Part shown: positions 54,223 through 64,000 of the stretch, one piece after another | Position numbering within the stretch: position 1 is the first letter of the stretch | How the letters are laid out: each line of letters starts with the position of its first letter | DNA from: Aquabacterium sp. | Lineage (GTDB): Bacteria; Pseudomonadota; Gammaproteobacteria; Burkholderiales; Burkholderiaceae_C | DNA length: 64,000 bases | Direction: 5' to 3' | NCBI GenBank assembly: GCA_023266355.1 | Contig: JAHFQM010000001.1 | Span: 310,001 to 374,000, forward strand | Made by a program: the position numbers and the translations under genes | The notes under the pieces: generated by a model | Databases searched by the model: none | The model's input: the letters and a program-made list of their open reading frames with translations, nothing else | Told to the model about the DNA's origin: nothing

Positions 54223-54382
54223 CGCGGGCTGACGACCCGCCGGCCCTGGCCGGTGGACAGCCCGCACCCGTCGCTCCCGCTGCGCCACGTCGGAAGGTGC
54301 CGCTCCCCATGCTTTCAGACCCGCGCCGGACGCGCCTGCCCTTTGCAGCGCCCGCGACGGGGCTGCTTTGACCGAGATCGCC

Positions 54383-57352
<2,970 letters not shown>

Positions 57353-57354
57353 CC

Positions 57355-57864
57355 ATGGCCAGCAAGTCGTCCAACGCCTCGCTGATGCCCTGGCTGGGCA
57401 TCGCCTTCCTGCTCATCCTGGCCGACCAGTTCACCAAGGTGCTCATCGTGGGCGCCTATGAGCTGGGGCACAGCCACGCGGTCACGTCCTTCTTCAACAT
57501 CGTGCGGGTGCACAACTCGGGTGCGGCCTTTTCTTTCCTGGCGCACGCGGGGGGCTGGCAGCGCTGGTTCTTCGTGGGCCTGGGCGCGGTGGCCACGGGC
57601 TTCATCGTGTGGATGCTGCGCCAGCACGGCGGCCAGCGCCTGTTCGCCTGGGCGCTGTCGCTGATCCTGGGGGGCGCCATCGGCAACGTCATCGACCGGC
57701 TGGTGCACGGCTACGTGGTGGACTTCCTCGACTTCCACTGGGCCTTCCTGTCGCCGATGTTCCCGGGCGGGCACTTCCCCGCGTTCAACATCGCGGATTG
57801 CGGCATCACCATCGGCGCGGCGCTGCTCATCCTCGACGAACTGCGTCGCGTCCGGCGCGGTTGA
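57355..57864 (+). CDS. lspA: Lipoprotein signal peptidase
   Basis: LspA removes the signal peptide from diacylglyceryl-prolipoproteins. Four membrane segments fit the 169 residues. The catalytic aspartates are in [17 protein letters not shown] and [14 protein letters not shown]. The ATG lies 2 bases after the ileS stop, so it is co-translated with it. The 126 bases downstream hold no gene; no strong terminator is visible there. Confidence 0.96.
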   Translation: MASKSSNASLMPWLGIAFLLILADQFTKVLIVGAYELGHSHAVTSFFNIVRVHNSGAAFSFLAHAGGWQRWFFVGLGAVATGFIVWMLRQHGGQRLFAWALSLILGGAIGNVIDRLVHGYVVDFLDFHWAFLSPMFPGGHFPAFNIADCGITIGAALLILDELRRVRRG

Positions 57865-57990
57865 AGAGGGCTGGCGCGCGCGCCGCCTCATGCCCATTCC
57901 GCATACCTTTGCGCGATCTTCGCCCTAGGGACGGGGTGGCTTGTCACCGCCCTGCATTTACGATCGGACACCTTTTTTGTCTGACCGTCC

Positions 57991-59196
57991 ATGCCCGCCC
58001 TGACCCCTCACCGCTGGCGCACCGCTGGTGCGATCGCAGCCTTCGCTTCCCTTGGCCTGAGCGCGGCGTTGCTGTGGCCATGGTCAACGTCGATGGCGCA
58101 GAAAGCGGCAGGCGGCAAGGCGCCGCCGCCGGTGCCCGTCAAGGTGGCCGAGGTGCAGGTGCAGGACCAGGCCTTGTCGCTCAGCGCGGTCGGGCAGGTG
58201 CAGGCCGCGCGGCAGGCCGTGGTGAAGTCGCGCATCGACGGCTTGCTGACCGAGGTGAATTTCACCGAGGGCCAGCAGGTGCGCCAGGGCCAGGTGCTGG
58301 CCCGCCTCGATGACCGCAGCCTGCGCGCCCAGGTGGCCCAGGCCGAGGCCGAGTTGCGCCGCTTGCAAGCCCAGCTGGCGCTGGCGCAACTGGACCTCCA
58401 GCGCTACCAGGACCTGGCCGCGCAGTCGGCCGTGTCCACGCAGCAGCGCGACCAGCAGCAGGCCCAGGTGGCGCAGCTGCAGGCGCAGGTGCAGTCCCAG
58501 CAGGCCAGCGTGCGCCAGGTCCAGACGCAGCTGTCCTACACCGTGATCACCGCGCCCTTCAGCGGGCGCGTCGGCTTGCGCCTGGTCGATGTGGGCAACA
58601 TCGTGCGGCTGCTGGACGCGCAGGGCATCGTCACCCTGGCGCAGACCGAGCCCTTGATGGTGGTCTTCAGCGTGCCGCAAACCCGCCTGAGCGATGTGCG
58701 CCAGGCCATCGCGCAGCCGCAAGGCGCCGTGGTGAGCGTGGCCGAGCGCGAGGGCGGCCCGACCCTGGCCAAGGGGCGCCTGCGTTCGGCCGACAACGCC
58801 GTGGACGCGGGCACCGGCTCCTTGAAGCTCAAGGCCGAGTTGGCTCCGCCGCGGGATGCGCGCGAGCGCCTCTGGCCCGGCCAGTTCGTGACGGTCCAGC
58901 TCGACACGGGCGCCATCGCGGGCGCCCTGACCGTGCCGGCCGCCGCCGTCCAGCGTGGCCTCAAGGGGCCGTTCGTGTGGCGAGTGGCGAAAGCCGAGGG
59001 CGCCGCCCAGGCGCAGATGGTGCCCGTGCAGCCGCGCTGGCAGTCCGACACCTGGGTGGTGGTGGCGCCCCGCGCCGATGGCCTGAAGCCGGGCGACCAG
59101 GTGGTGGTCGATGGCCAGTCCCGCCTCAAGCCCAAGGCGGCGGTCAAGGTGCTGGCCGCGGCAAGCGGTGCCGCCCGCTCGGCCAGCCAGCCTTGA
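57991..59196 (+). CDS. RND efflux periplasmic adaptor (MdtA-like)
   Basis: The 401-residue membrane-fusion protein has an N-terminal membrane anchor (AAFASLGLSAALLWPW), a biotinyl-lipoyl domain (SRIDGLLTEVNFTEGQQVRQG), a long Gln/Ala-rich helical hairpin (about 105-180) and the second half-lipoyl motif SYTVITAPFSGRVGLRLVDVG. It is encoded 16 bases before its RND transporter. No outer-membrane TolC-type gene is present, so a housekeeping channel is probably used. No Shine-Dalgarno is clear before the ATG. Confidence 0.92.
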   Translation: MPALTPHRWRTAGAIAAFASLGLSAALLWPWSTSMAQKAAGGKAPPPVPVKVAEVQVQDQALSLSAVGQVQAARQAVVKSRIDGLLTEVNFTEGQQVRQGQVLARLDDRSLRAQVAQAEAELRRLQAQLALAQLDLQRYQDLAAQSAVSTQQRDQQQAQVAQLQAQVQSQQASVRQVQTQLSYTVITAPFSGRVGLRLVDVGNIVRLLDAQGIVTLAQTEPLMVVFSVPQTRLSDVRQAIAQPQGAVVSVAEREGGPTLAKGRLRSADNAVDAGTGSLKLKAELAPPRDARERLWPGQFVTVQLDTGAIAGALTVPAAAVQRGLKGPFVWRVAKAEGAAQAQMVPVQPRWQSDTWVVVAPRADGLKPGDQVVVDGQSRLKPKAAVKVLAAASGAARSASQP

Positions 59197-59212
59197 GCCA
59201 CGGAGCCCTGAC

Positions 59213-62200
59213 ATGAGCCTGGTCTCCCACCCCGTCACCCCGTCCGTCACGCCAACGGTCGCCCGGGTCAATGGCCTGTCCGCCTGGTGCATCGCCCACC
59301 CGGTGGCCACCGTCTTGCTGACCCTGGCCCTGGTGCTGCTGGGCTTGTTCGCTTTCCCGCGCCTGCCCGTGGCGCCTCTGCCGCAGGCCGATTTCCCGAC
59401 CCTCCAGATCAGCGCCCGCCTGCCGGGTGCCAGCCCCGAAACCATGGCCTCGGCCGTGGCCACGCCGCTGGAAGTGGCCCTCAGCGGTGTGCCGGGCATC
59501 ACCGAGATGTCGTCCACCAGCTCGCTGGGCAGCGTCTCCATCACCCTGCAGTTCACGCTGAAGAAGAACATCAACGAGGCCGCGCAAGAGGTGCAGGCGG
59601 CCATCAACGCCACGGCAGGGCGCTTGCCGCTGGGCATGCCCTCGCCGCCGACGTGGCGCAAGGTCAACCCCGCCGACGGCCCCATCCTCATCCTCAAGAT
59701 GCAGTCCGAGGTGCTGGGCATGACCGAGCTCAGCGACCTGGCCGAAACCGTGTTGTCGCGGCGCCTGAGCCAGATCGATGGGGTCTCCGAGGTGTCGATC
59801 GCCGGGCAGCAAAAGCCGGCCATACGCATCCAGGCCTCGCCCGCCCGGCTGGCCGCGCATGGCCTGAGCCTGGCCGACATCCGCGCCGCGGTGCAAAAGG
59901 CCAGCGTCAACCAGCCCAAGGGCGCCCTGTTCGGCGAGGGCCGCAGCAGCACCCTGGCCACGAACGACCAGCTCTTCAAGCCGGCCGACTACGAAGCCCT
60001 CACCGTCATCGACCGCAACGGCGTGCCCGTGCGCGTGGGCGATGTGGCCCAGGTCACGGCCGGGGCCGAAACCGACTACGTGCGCGCCTGGCAAAACGGC
60101 AAGCAGGGCCTGGGCATCATCGTGCGCCGCCAGCCCGACGCCAACATCGTGGAGACGGCCGACCGCGTGCAAGCGGCCCTGCCCGAGCTGACCAGCCGCA
60201 TGCCCGCCAGCGTCACGGTCGAGGTGCTCAACGACCGCACGCGCACCATCCGCGCTTCGCTGCACGAAGTCGAGCTCACCCTGGTCCTGACCTTCGTGCT
60301 GGTGGTCGTGGTGATGGGCGCCTTCCTGCGCCAGGTCTCGGCCACGGTCATCGTCACGGCGGTGCTGGGCGTGTCCATGATCGCCACCATCGCGGCCATG
60401 GAGCGCCTGGGCTTCAGCCTGAACAACCTCACGCTGGTGGCGCTCATCATCGCCATGGGCTTCGTGGTGGACGACGCCATCGTGGTGGTCGAGAACATCC
60501 ACCGCCATCTGGAGCTGGGCGAACCCATGAAAGAGGCTGCGCTCAAAGGGTCGGGCGAGGTGGGCTTCACCGTGGTCTCCATCAGCGTGTCGCTGGTGGC
60601 GGCCTTCATCCCGCTGCTCTTCATGGGCGGCGTGGTGGGGCGCTTGTTCAGCGAATTTGCGGTGACGGTCACGGCCGCCATTGGCGTGTCGGTGCTGACC
60701 TCGCTCACGCTGGCGCCCATGCTGGCCTCGCGTTGGATGTCGCGCGCACCGGCCCACCACGACGGGGGCTGGGTGCAACGCTTGATCGACGGCTATGGCC
60801 GCAGCCTGGTTTGGGCACTGAACCACTCATGGCTGATGCTGCTCGTCTTCTTCGCGACCATGGCCCTGGCGGTGGTGAGCTATGTGCTCATTCCCAAGGG
60901 CTTCTTCCCGTTGCAGGACACGGCCTTCGTGTTCGGCACCACCCAGGCCGCACAAGACGCCTCGTTCGAGGCCATGGTCGAGAAGCACACGGCGCTGGCC
61001 AAGATCCTCGACCAGGACCCGGCCGTGCTGGGCTACAACCAGGTGGTGGGTGCGTCCGGTGGCGGCGGTGGCAGCGGCAATTTGTCGAGCGGACGCTTCT
61101 TCATCGTGCTCAAGGACCGCGCTGACCGCGACGTCTCTGCCCAAGGCTTCATCGACCGCCTGCGCCCCAAGATGGCCCAGGTGCCGGGCATCACCATGTT
61201 CATGCGCGCCGCGCAAGACATCAACCTGGGCACCGGCTCACCGCGCACCCAGTACCAGTACGCCTTGCTGGGCGACGACAGCGCCACCCTGGGCCTGTGG
61301 GCCGACCGCCTGACCGAGCGGCTCTCCCGCATGCCGCAGTTCCGCGACGTCTCCAACGACCTGCAGCTGGGTGCAGGCATCACCCGCCTGACCATCGACC
61401 GGGCCGCCGCGGCCCGCCATGGCCTGAGCGTGGACGACATCAACCAGGTGCTCTACAGCGCCTATGGTCAGCGCCAGATCGGCGAAACCCAGACCGAGCA
61501 GAACCAGTACCAGGTCATCCTCGAAATCGACCCCGCCCTGCGCGGCCAGACCGACAGCCTGAACTGGCTGCACCTGCGCTCGGCCAAGACCGGCCAGATG
61601 GTGCCGCTCGCCGAAGTGGCCCGCCTGGAGCCACCGGAAACGGGGGCGGTCAACATCAACCACCTGGGCATGGCGCCGGCGGTGAACCTGTCCTTCAACC
61701 TCGCGCCCGGCGTGGCCCTGGGCGATGCCGTCAAGCTGCTGGAACAGGTGCGCCAGGAGCTGCAGGTGCCCGACAGCGTGGCCGGCAAGTTCCAGGGCGC
61801 GGCCCAGGCCTTCCAGGACTCGCTGGCCACCCAGCCCTTCCTGATCCTGGCGGCGCTGCTGGCGGTCTACATCATCCTGGGCGTGCTCTACGAGAGCTTC
61901 GTGCACCCCTTGACCATCCTGTCCACCTTGCCATCGGCGGGCATTGGCGCGGTGGCCCTGCTGTGGTTCAGCGGGCAGGACTTCTCCATCATGGCGCTCA
62001 TCGGCGTGGTGCTGCTGATCGGCATCGTCAAGAAGAACGGGATCATGCTGGTGGACTTCGCCCTGCAGGCCCAGCGCGAACGCGGCATCAGCCCGCGCGA
62101 GGCCATCCAGGAAGCCTGCGTGGTGCGCTTCCGCCCGATCATGATGACGACGCTGGCCGCGCTGCTGGCCGCTGTTCCCTTGATGCTGGGCCATGGCACC

Positions 62201-62353
62201 GGCGCCGAGTTGCGCCAGCCCCTGGGCTATGCCGTGGTGGGCGGGTTGCTGCTCAGCCAGGTGCTGACGCTGTACACGACGCCGGTGGTTTACCTGGCGC
62301 TGGACCGCCTGTTCCACCGCCAGCCTGCCCCCGCGGAACAAGGGATAGCCTGA
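59213..62353 (+). CDS. RND efflux transporter (MdtB/MdtC-like)
   Basis: This inner-membrane pump of 1046 residues has 12 membrane segments. It contains the first-segment pattern HPVATVLLTLALVLLGLFAF, the FPRLPVAPLPQADFPTLQIS start of the porter domain, the TM4 proton-relay region ALIIAMGFVVDDAIVVVENI and the second half with FSIMALIGVVLLIGIVKKNG. ATG at 59213 has CGGAG 7 bases upstream. Drug/metabolite export driven by protons; the MdtABC-like grouping is by similarity and the substrate is unknown. Confidence 0.94.
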   Translation: MSLVSHPVTPSVTPTVARVNGLSAWCIAHPVATVLLTLALVLLGLFAFPRLPVAPLPQADFPTLQISARLPGASPETMASAVATPLEVALSGVPGITEMSSTSSLGSVSITLQFTLKKNINEAAQEVQAAINATAGRLPLGMPSPPTWRKVNPADGPILILKMQSEVLGMTELSDLAETVLSRRLSQIDGVSEVSIAGQQKPAIRIQASPARLAAHGLSLADIRAAVQKASVNQPKGALFGEGRSSTLATNDQLFKPADYEALTVIDRNGVPVRVGDVAQVTAGAETDYVRAWQNGKQGLGIIVRRQPDANIVETADRVQAALPELTSRMPASVTVEVLNDRTRTIRASLHEVELTLVLTFVLVVVVMGAFLRQVSATVIVTAVLGVSMIATIAAMERLGFSLNNLTLVALIIAMGFVVDDAIVVVENIHRHLELGEPMKEAALKGSGEVGFTVVSISVSLVAAFIPLLFMGGVVGRLFSEFAVTVTAAIGVSVLTSLTLAPMLASRWMSRAPAHHDGGWVQRLIDGYGRSLVWALNHSWLMLLVFFATMALAVVSYVLIPKGFFPLQDTAFVFGTTQAAQDASFEAMVEKHTALAKILDQDPAVLGYNQVVGASGGGGGSGNLSSGRFFIVLKDRADRDVSAQGFIDRLRPKMAQVPGITMFMRAAQDINLGTGSPRTQYQYALLGDDSATLGLWADRLTERLSRMPQFRDVSNDLQLGAGITRLTIDRAAAARHGLSVDDINQVLYSAYGQRQIGETQTEQNQYQVILEIDPALRGQTDSLNWLHLRSAKTGQMVPLAEVARLEPPETGAVNINHLGMAPAVNLSFNLAPGVALGDAVKLLEQVRQELQVPDSVAGKFQGAAQAFQDSLATQPFLILAALLAVYIILGVLYESFVHPLTILSTLPSAGIGAVALLWFSGQDFSIMALIGVVLLIGIVKKNGIMLVDFALQAQRERGISPREAIQEACVVRFRPIMMTTLAALLAAVPLMLGHGTGAELRQPLGYAVVGGLLLSQVLTLYTTPVVYLALDRLFHRQPAPAEQGIA

Positions 62354-62416
62354 CGCAGGGCCGTCAGGGGCGTGTGCTACGCTGATTTCAGCAACTTGAC
62401 TGCACACGCCACACCC

Positions 62417-63556
62417 ATGCCCGGCCTCCTTCCCGACATCGATCCCGACGGTCTGCTCGAGTTCTCGGTGGTCTACACCGACCGCGCGCTCAACCACATG
62501 TCCAAGCGCTTCCAGGGCGTGATGACCGACATCTCGGCCATGCTCAAGCGCGTCTACAACGCCCCTTCGGCCGTGCTGGTGCCGGGCAGTGGCACCTTCG
62601 GCATGGAGTCCGTGGCGCGCCAGTTCGCGCACGGCAAGCACGTGCTGGTCATCCGCAACGGCTGGTTCAGCTACCGCTGGACGCAGATCTTCGAGATGGG
62701 TTCGATCCCCGCCAGCCACACCGTGCTCAAGGCCCGCCGCATCGCTGACGGCCCGCAAGCCGCCTGGGCCCCCGCGCCCATCGACGAGGTCGTGGCCACC
62801 ATCGCCCGCGAGAAGCCCGCGCTGGTGTTCGCGCCGCACGTGGAGACCGCGGCCGGCATGATCCTGCCCGACGACTACCTGAAGGCCGTGGCCGATGCCG
62901 TACACGCCGTGGGTGGCCTGTTCGTGCTGGATTGCATCGCCTCGGGCGCCATGTGGGTGGACATGGCCGCCACTGGTGTGGACGTGCTGATTTCCGCGCC
63001 GCAAAAGGGCTGGAGCAGCTCGCCGTGCTGCGCCATGGTCATGCTCAGCGAGCGCGCCCGCCAGGCCATCGACGCCACGCAGAGCACCACCTTCGCCATG
63101 GACCTCAAGAAGTGGCTGCAGATCATGGAGACCTACGAGGGCGGCGGCCACGCCTACCACTCCACCATGCCCACCGACGCCCTGCTGCGCCTGCGTGACG
63201 CCATGGCCGAAACCGAGGCCTATGGCTACGAGAAGGTGCGCCAGGAGCAGATCGCCCTGGGCCGCCAGGTGCGCGAACTGGTGGTGCGCCACGGCTACCC
63301 CAGCGTCGCCGCCGAGGGCTTCCAGGCGCCCGGCGTGGTCGTGAGCTACACCACCGACCCCGACGTCCAGAACAGCAAGAAATTCCTGGCGCTCGGCCTG
63401 CAGACCGCCGCGGGCGTGCCCCTGCAGTGCGACGAGCCGGCCGATTTCCGCAGCTTCCGCATCGGCCTGTTCGGCCTGGAAAAGTGGCACCACGTGGAGC
63501 GCACCGTGCAGCAACTGGCGCATGCGCTGGAAGCCGTGGCGGCACCCAAGCCTTGA
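62417..63556 (+). CDS. Class V aminotransferase (alanine-glyoxylate/serine-pyruvate type)
   Basis: This PLP enzyme of 379 residues has the phosphate-loop segment VLVPGSGTFGMESVARQF, the Asp in VLDCIASGAMWVD and the PLP lysine in ISAPQKGWSSSP (Lys197). The group includes alanine-glyoxylate, serine-glyoxylate and 2-aminoethylphosphonate aminotransferases; specificity is not clear. ATG at 62417 is preferred to the frame start at 62372. A TG-C-TACGCT extended -10-like element lies about 34 bases upstream. Confidence 0.87.
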   Translation: MPGLLPDIDPDGLLEFSVVYTDRALNHMSKRFQGVMTDISAMLKRVYNAPSAVLVPGSGTFGMESVARQFAHGKHVLVIRNGWFSYRWTQIFEMGSIPASHTVLKARRIADGPQAAWAPAPIDEVVATIAREKPALVFAPHVETAAGMILPDDYLKAVADAVHAVGGLFVLDCIASGAMWVDMAATGVDVLISAPQKGWSSSPCCAMVMLSERARQAIDATQSTTFAMDLKKWLQIMETYEGGGHAYHSTMPTDALLRLRDAMAETEAYGYEKVRQEQIALGRQVRELVVRHGYPSVAAEGFQAPGVVVSYTTDPDVQNSKKFLALGLQTAAGVPLQCDEPADFRSFRIGLFGLEKWHHVERTVQQLAHALEAVAAPKP

Positions 63557-63690
63557 TGCCAGCCTGACGCAGGCGCCCGCCAGCGTCAACGCGTGACGCG
63601 GTGCCCGGCCGCCGACCGGGTGTTCCTCCGGATGCCCGGGCTGCTGCGGCGGCGTAAGGTCTGTCCATCGACCCCTGCGAAGGAGGATCC

Positions 63691-64000
63691 ATGGGCATGG
63701 CCAGCCGTCTGTCTCAGCACCACCTGGTGTCCCGCCGCCGCGTGACGCGGCGCAAGCCTGTCGTGCGGCGCAAGCTCGCCTGGAGCGATGCCATCGGGGC
63801 GGCCGCAGACGTGGTGCTGCCCACGGCCCTGCCCGAGCCCAACGCCGATGGCTTGGCGCCTCTGGGCTTTGACGCTCCGCCGGTGCCCAGTGCCCTGGAC
63901 CTGCCCCTGACCACGCTCCGCTTCAGCGACCCGCTGCGCTGGCTGGCCGCGGGCTGGCAAGACTTCCGCCGCGCGCCCCACTTCGGCTTGTTCTTCGGCA
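63691..64000 (+). CDS. DUF2189-type membrane protein, 5' part only
   Basis: The frame opens at ATG 63691, behind AAGGAGG at 63680-63686 (4-base spacing), and stays open to the window edge (103 codons). The N-terminal 75 residues are basic and Pro/Ala-rich, then DPLRWLAAGWQDFRRAPHFG begins what looks like the DUF2189 domain, a family of multi-pass membrane proteins. The domain body lies beyond the window. The 134 bases before it hold a GC-rich potential hairpin but no gene. Confidence 0.65.
   Translation, partial: MGMASRLSQHHLVSRRRVTRRKPVVRRKLAWSDAIGAAADVVLPTALPEPNADGLAPLGFDAPPVPSALDLPLTTLRFSDPLRWLAAGWQDFRRAPHFGLFFG

Noticed and set aside
54223..54382. T-box or other riboswitch before ileS
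   Set aside because: The 160 bases contain no T-box sequence and no terminator/antiterminator pair; T-boxes are also rare in proteobacteria.
57865..57990. Promoter TTGTCA/TACGAT before the RND adaptor gene
   Set aside because: The two hexamers are only 12 bases apart, too close for a sigma-70 promoter.
61238..63589. 783-codon minus-strand open frame over the RND and aminotransferase genes
   Set aside because: It is antisense to two well-supported genes and contains no motif.

Overview
The window is a GC-rich chromosomal segment (roughly two-thirds G+C by eye) from a betaproteobacterium, most likely order Burkholderiales (Comamonadaceae or the Aquabacterium/Leptothrix/Rubrivivax group). This rests on the ribosomal block rpsP-rimM-trmD-rplS, the type of the housekeeping proteins, the Tad pilus locus and the high-GC codon usage. 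It is inference from protein character; no rRNA or tRNA gene is present to settle it. I saw no insertion sequence, phage gene, integrase, CRISPR array or rRNA. No stretch longer than about 210 bases lacks a gene.

Layout. 159-2420: ribosomal protein and RNA-modification operon, closed by a hairpin terminator. 2606-12107: housekeeping genes (CoA-type Nudix hydrolase, CobD/CbiB-like membrane protein, rsgA, pterin dehydratase, M48 protease, orn, gluQ, a LysR regulator divergent from a pirin, rlmJ). 12223-13436: two small flavoproteins. 13450-18538: a catabolic operon (Baeyer-Villiger-type monooxygenase, esterase, short-chain dehydrogenase, membrane-anchored alpha/beta hydrolase) divergent from a TetR regulator. 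18560-22941: trhO and dnaE, back to back. 22950-33659: a complete-looking Tad/Flp pilus operon on the minus strand. 33867-39443: acyl-CoA dehydrogenase, acetate permease ActP with its DUF485 partner, and an acyl-CoA ligase. 39616-42443: a cytosolic hybrid histidine kinase and an OmpR-type regulator. 42483-43636: a LexA (SOS) box in front of a PA0069-type radical SAM gene. 43610-51466: M48 protease, argG with unusual lysine/alanine tails, ppnP, two secreted proteins (one CsgG-like), murB, yajQ and a retropepsin-like protease. 51480-63556: metallo-hydrolase, pseudouridine synthase, ribF-ileS-lspA, an RND efflux pair and a class V aminotransferase. 63691-64000: a DUF2189 gene cut by the window edge.

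How the genes work together. The BVMO-esterase-SDR set reads as an alcohol-to-ketone-to-ester-to-acid pathway under TetR control. The ligase, dehydrogenase, ActP and DUF485 genes form a short-chain acid uptake and activation block, possibly sensed by the adjacent kinase/regulator pair. The Tad genes supply pilin, prepilin peptidase, ATPase, platform proteins, secretin and pseudopilins.

The most unusual observations are an argininosuccinate synthase with histone-H1-like tails at both ends; an alpha/beta hydrolase whose nucleophile serine is alanine; a recurring start architecture in which a -10-like hexamer lies only 6-8 bases before the start codon (candidate leaderless mRNAs); a consensus SOS box touching a GTG start; and 12-base repeats in the only sizeable gap inside the Tad operon.
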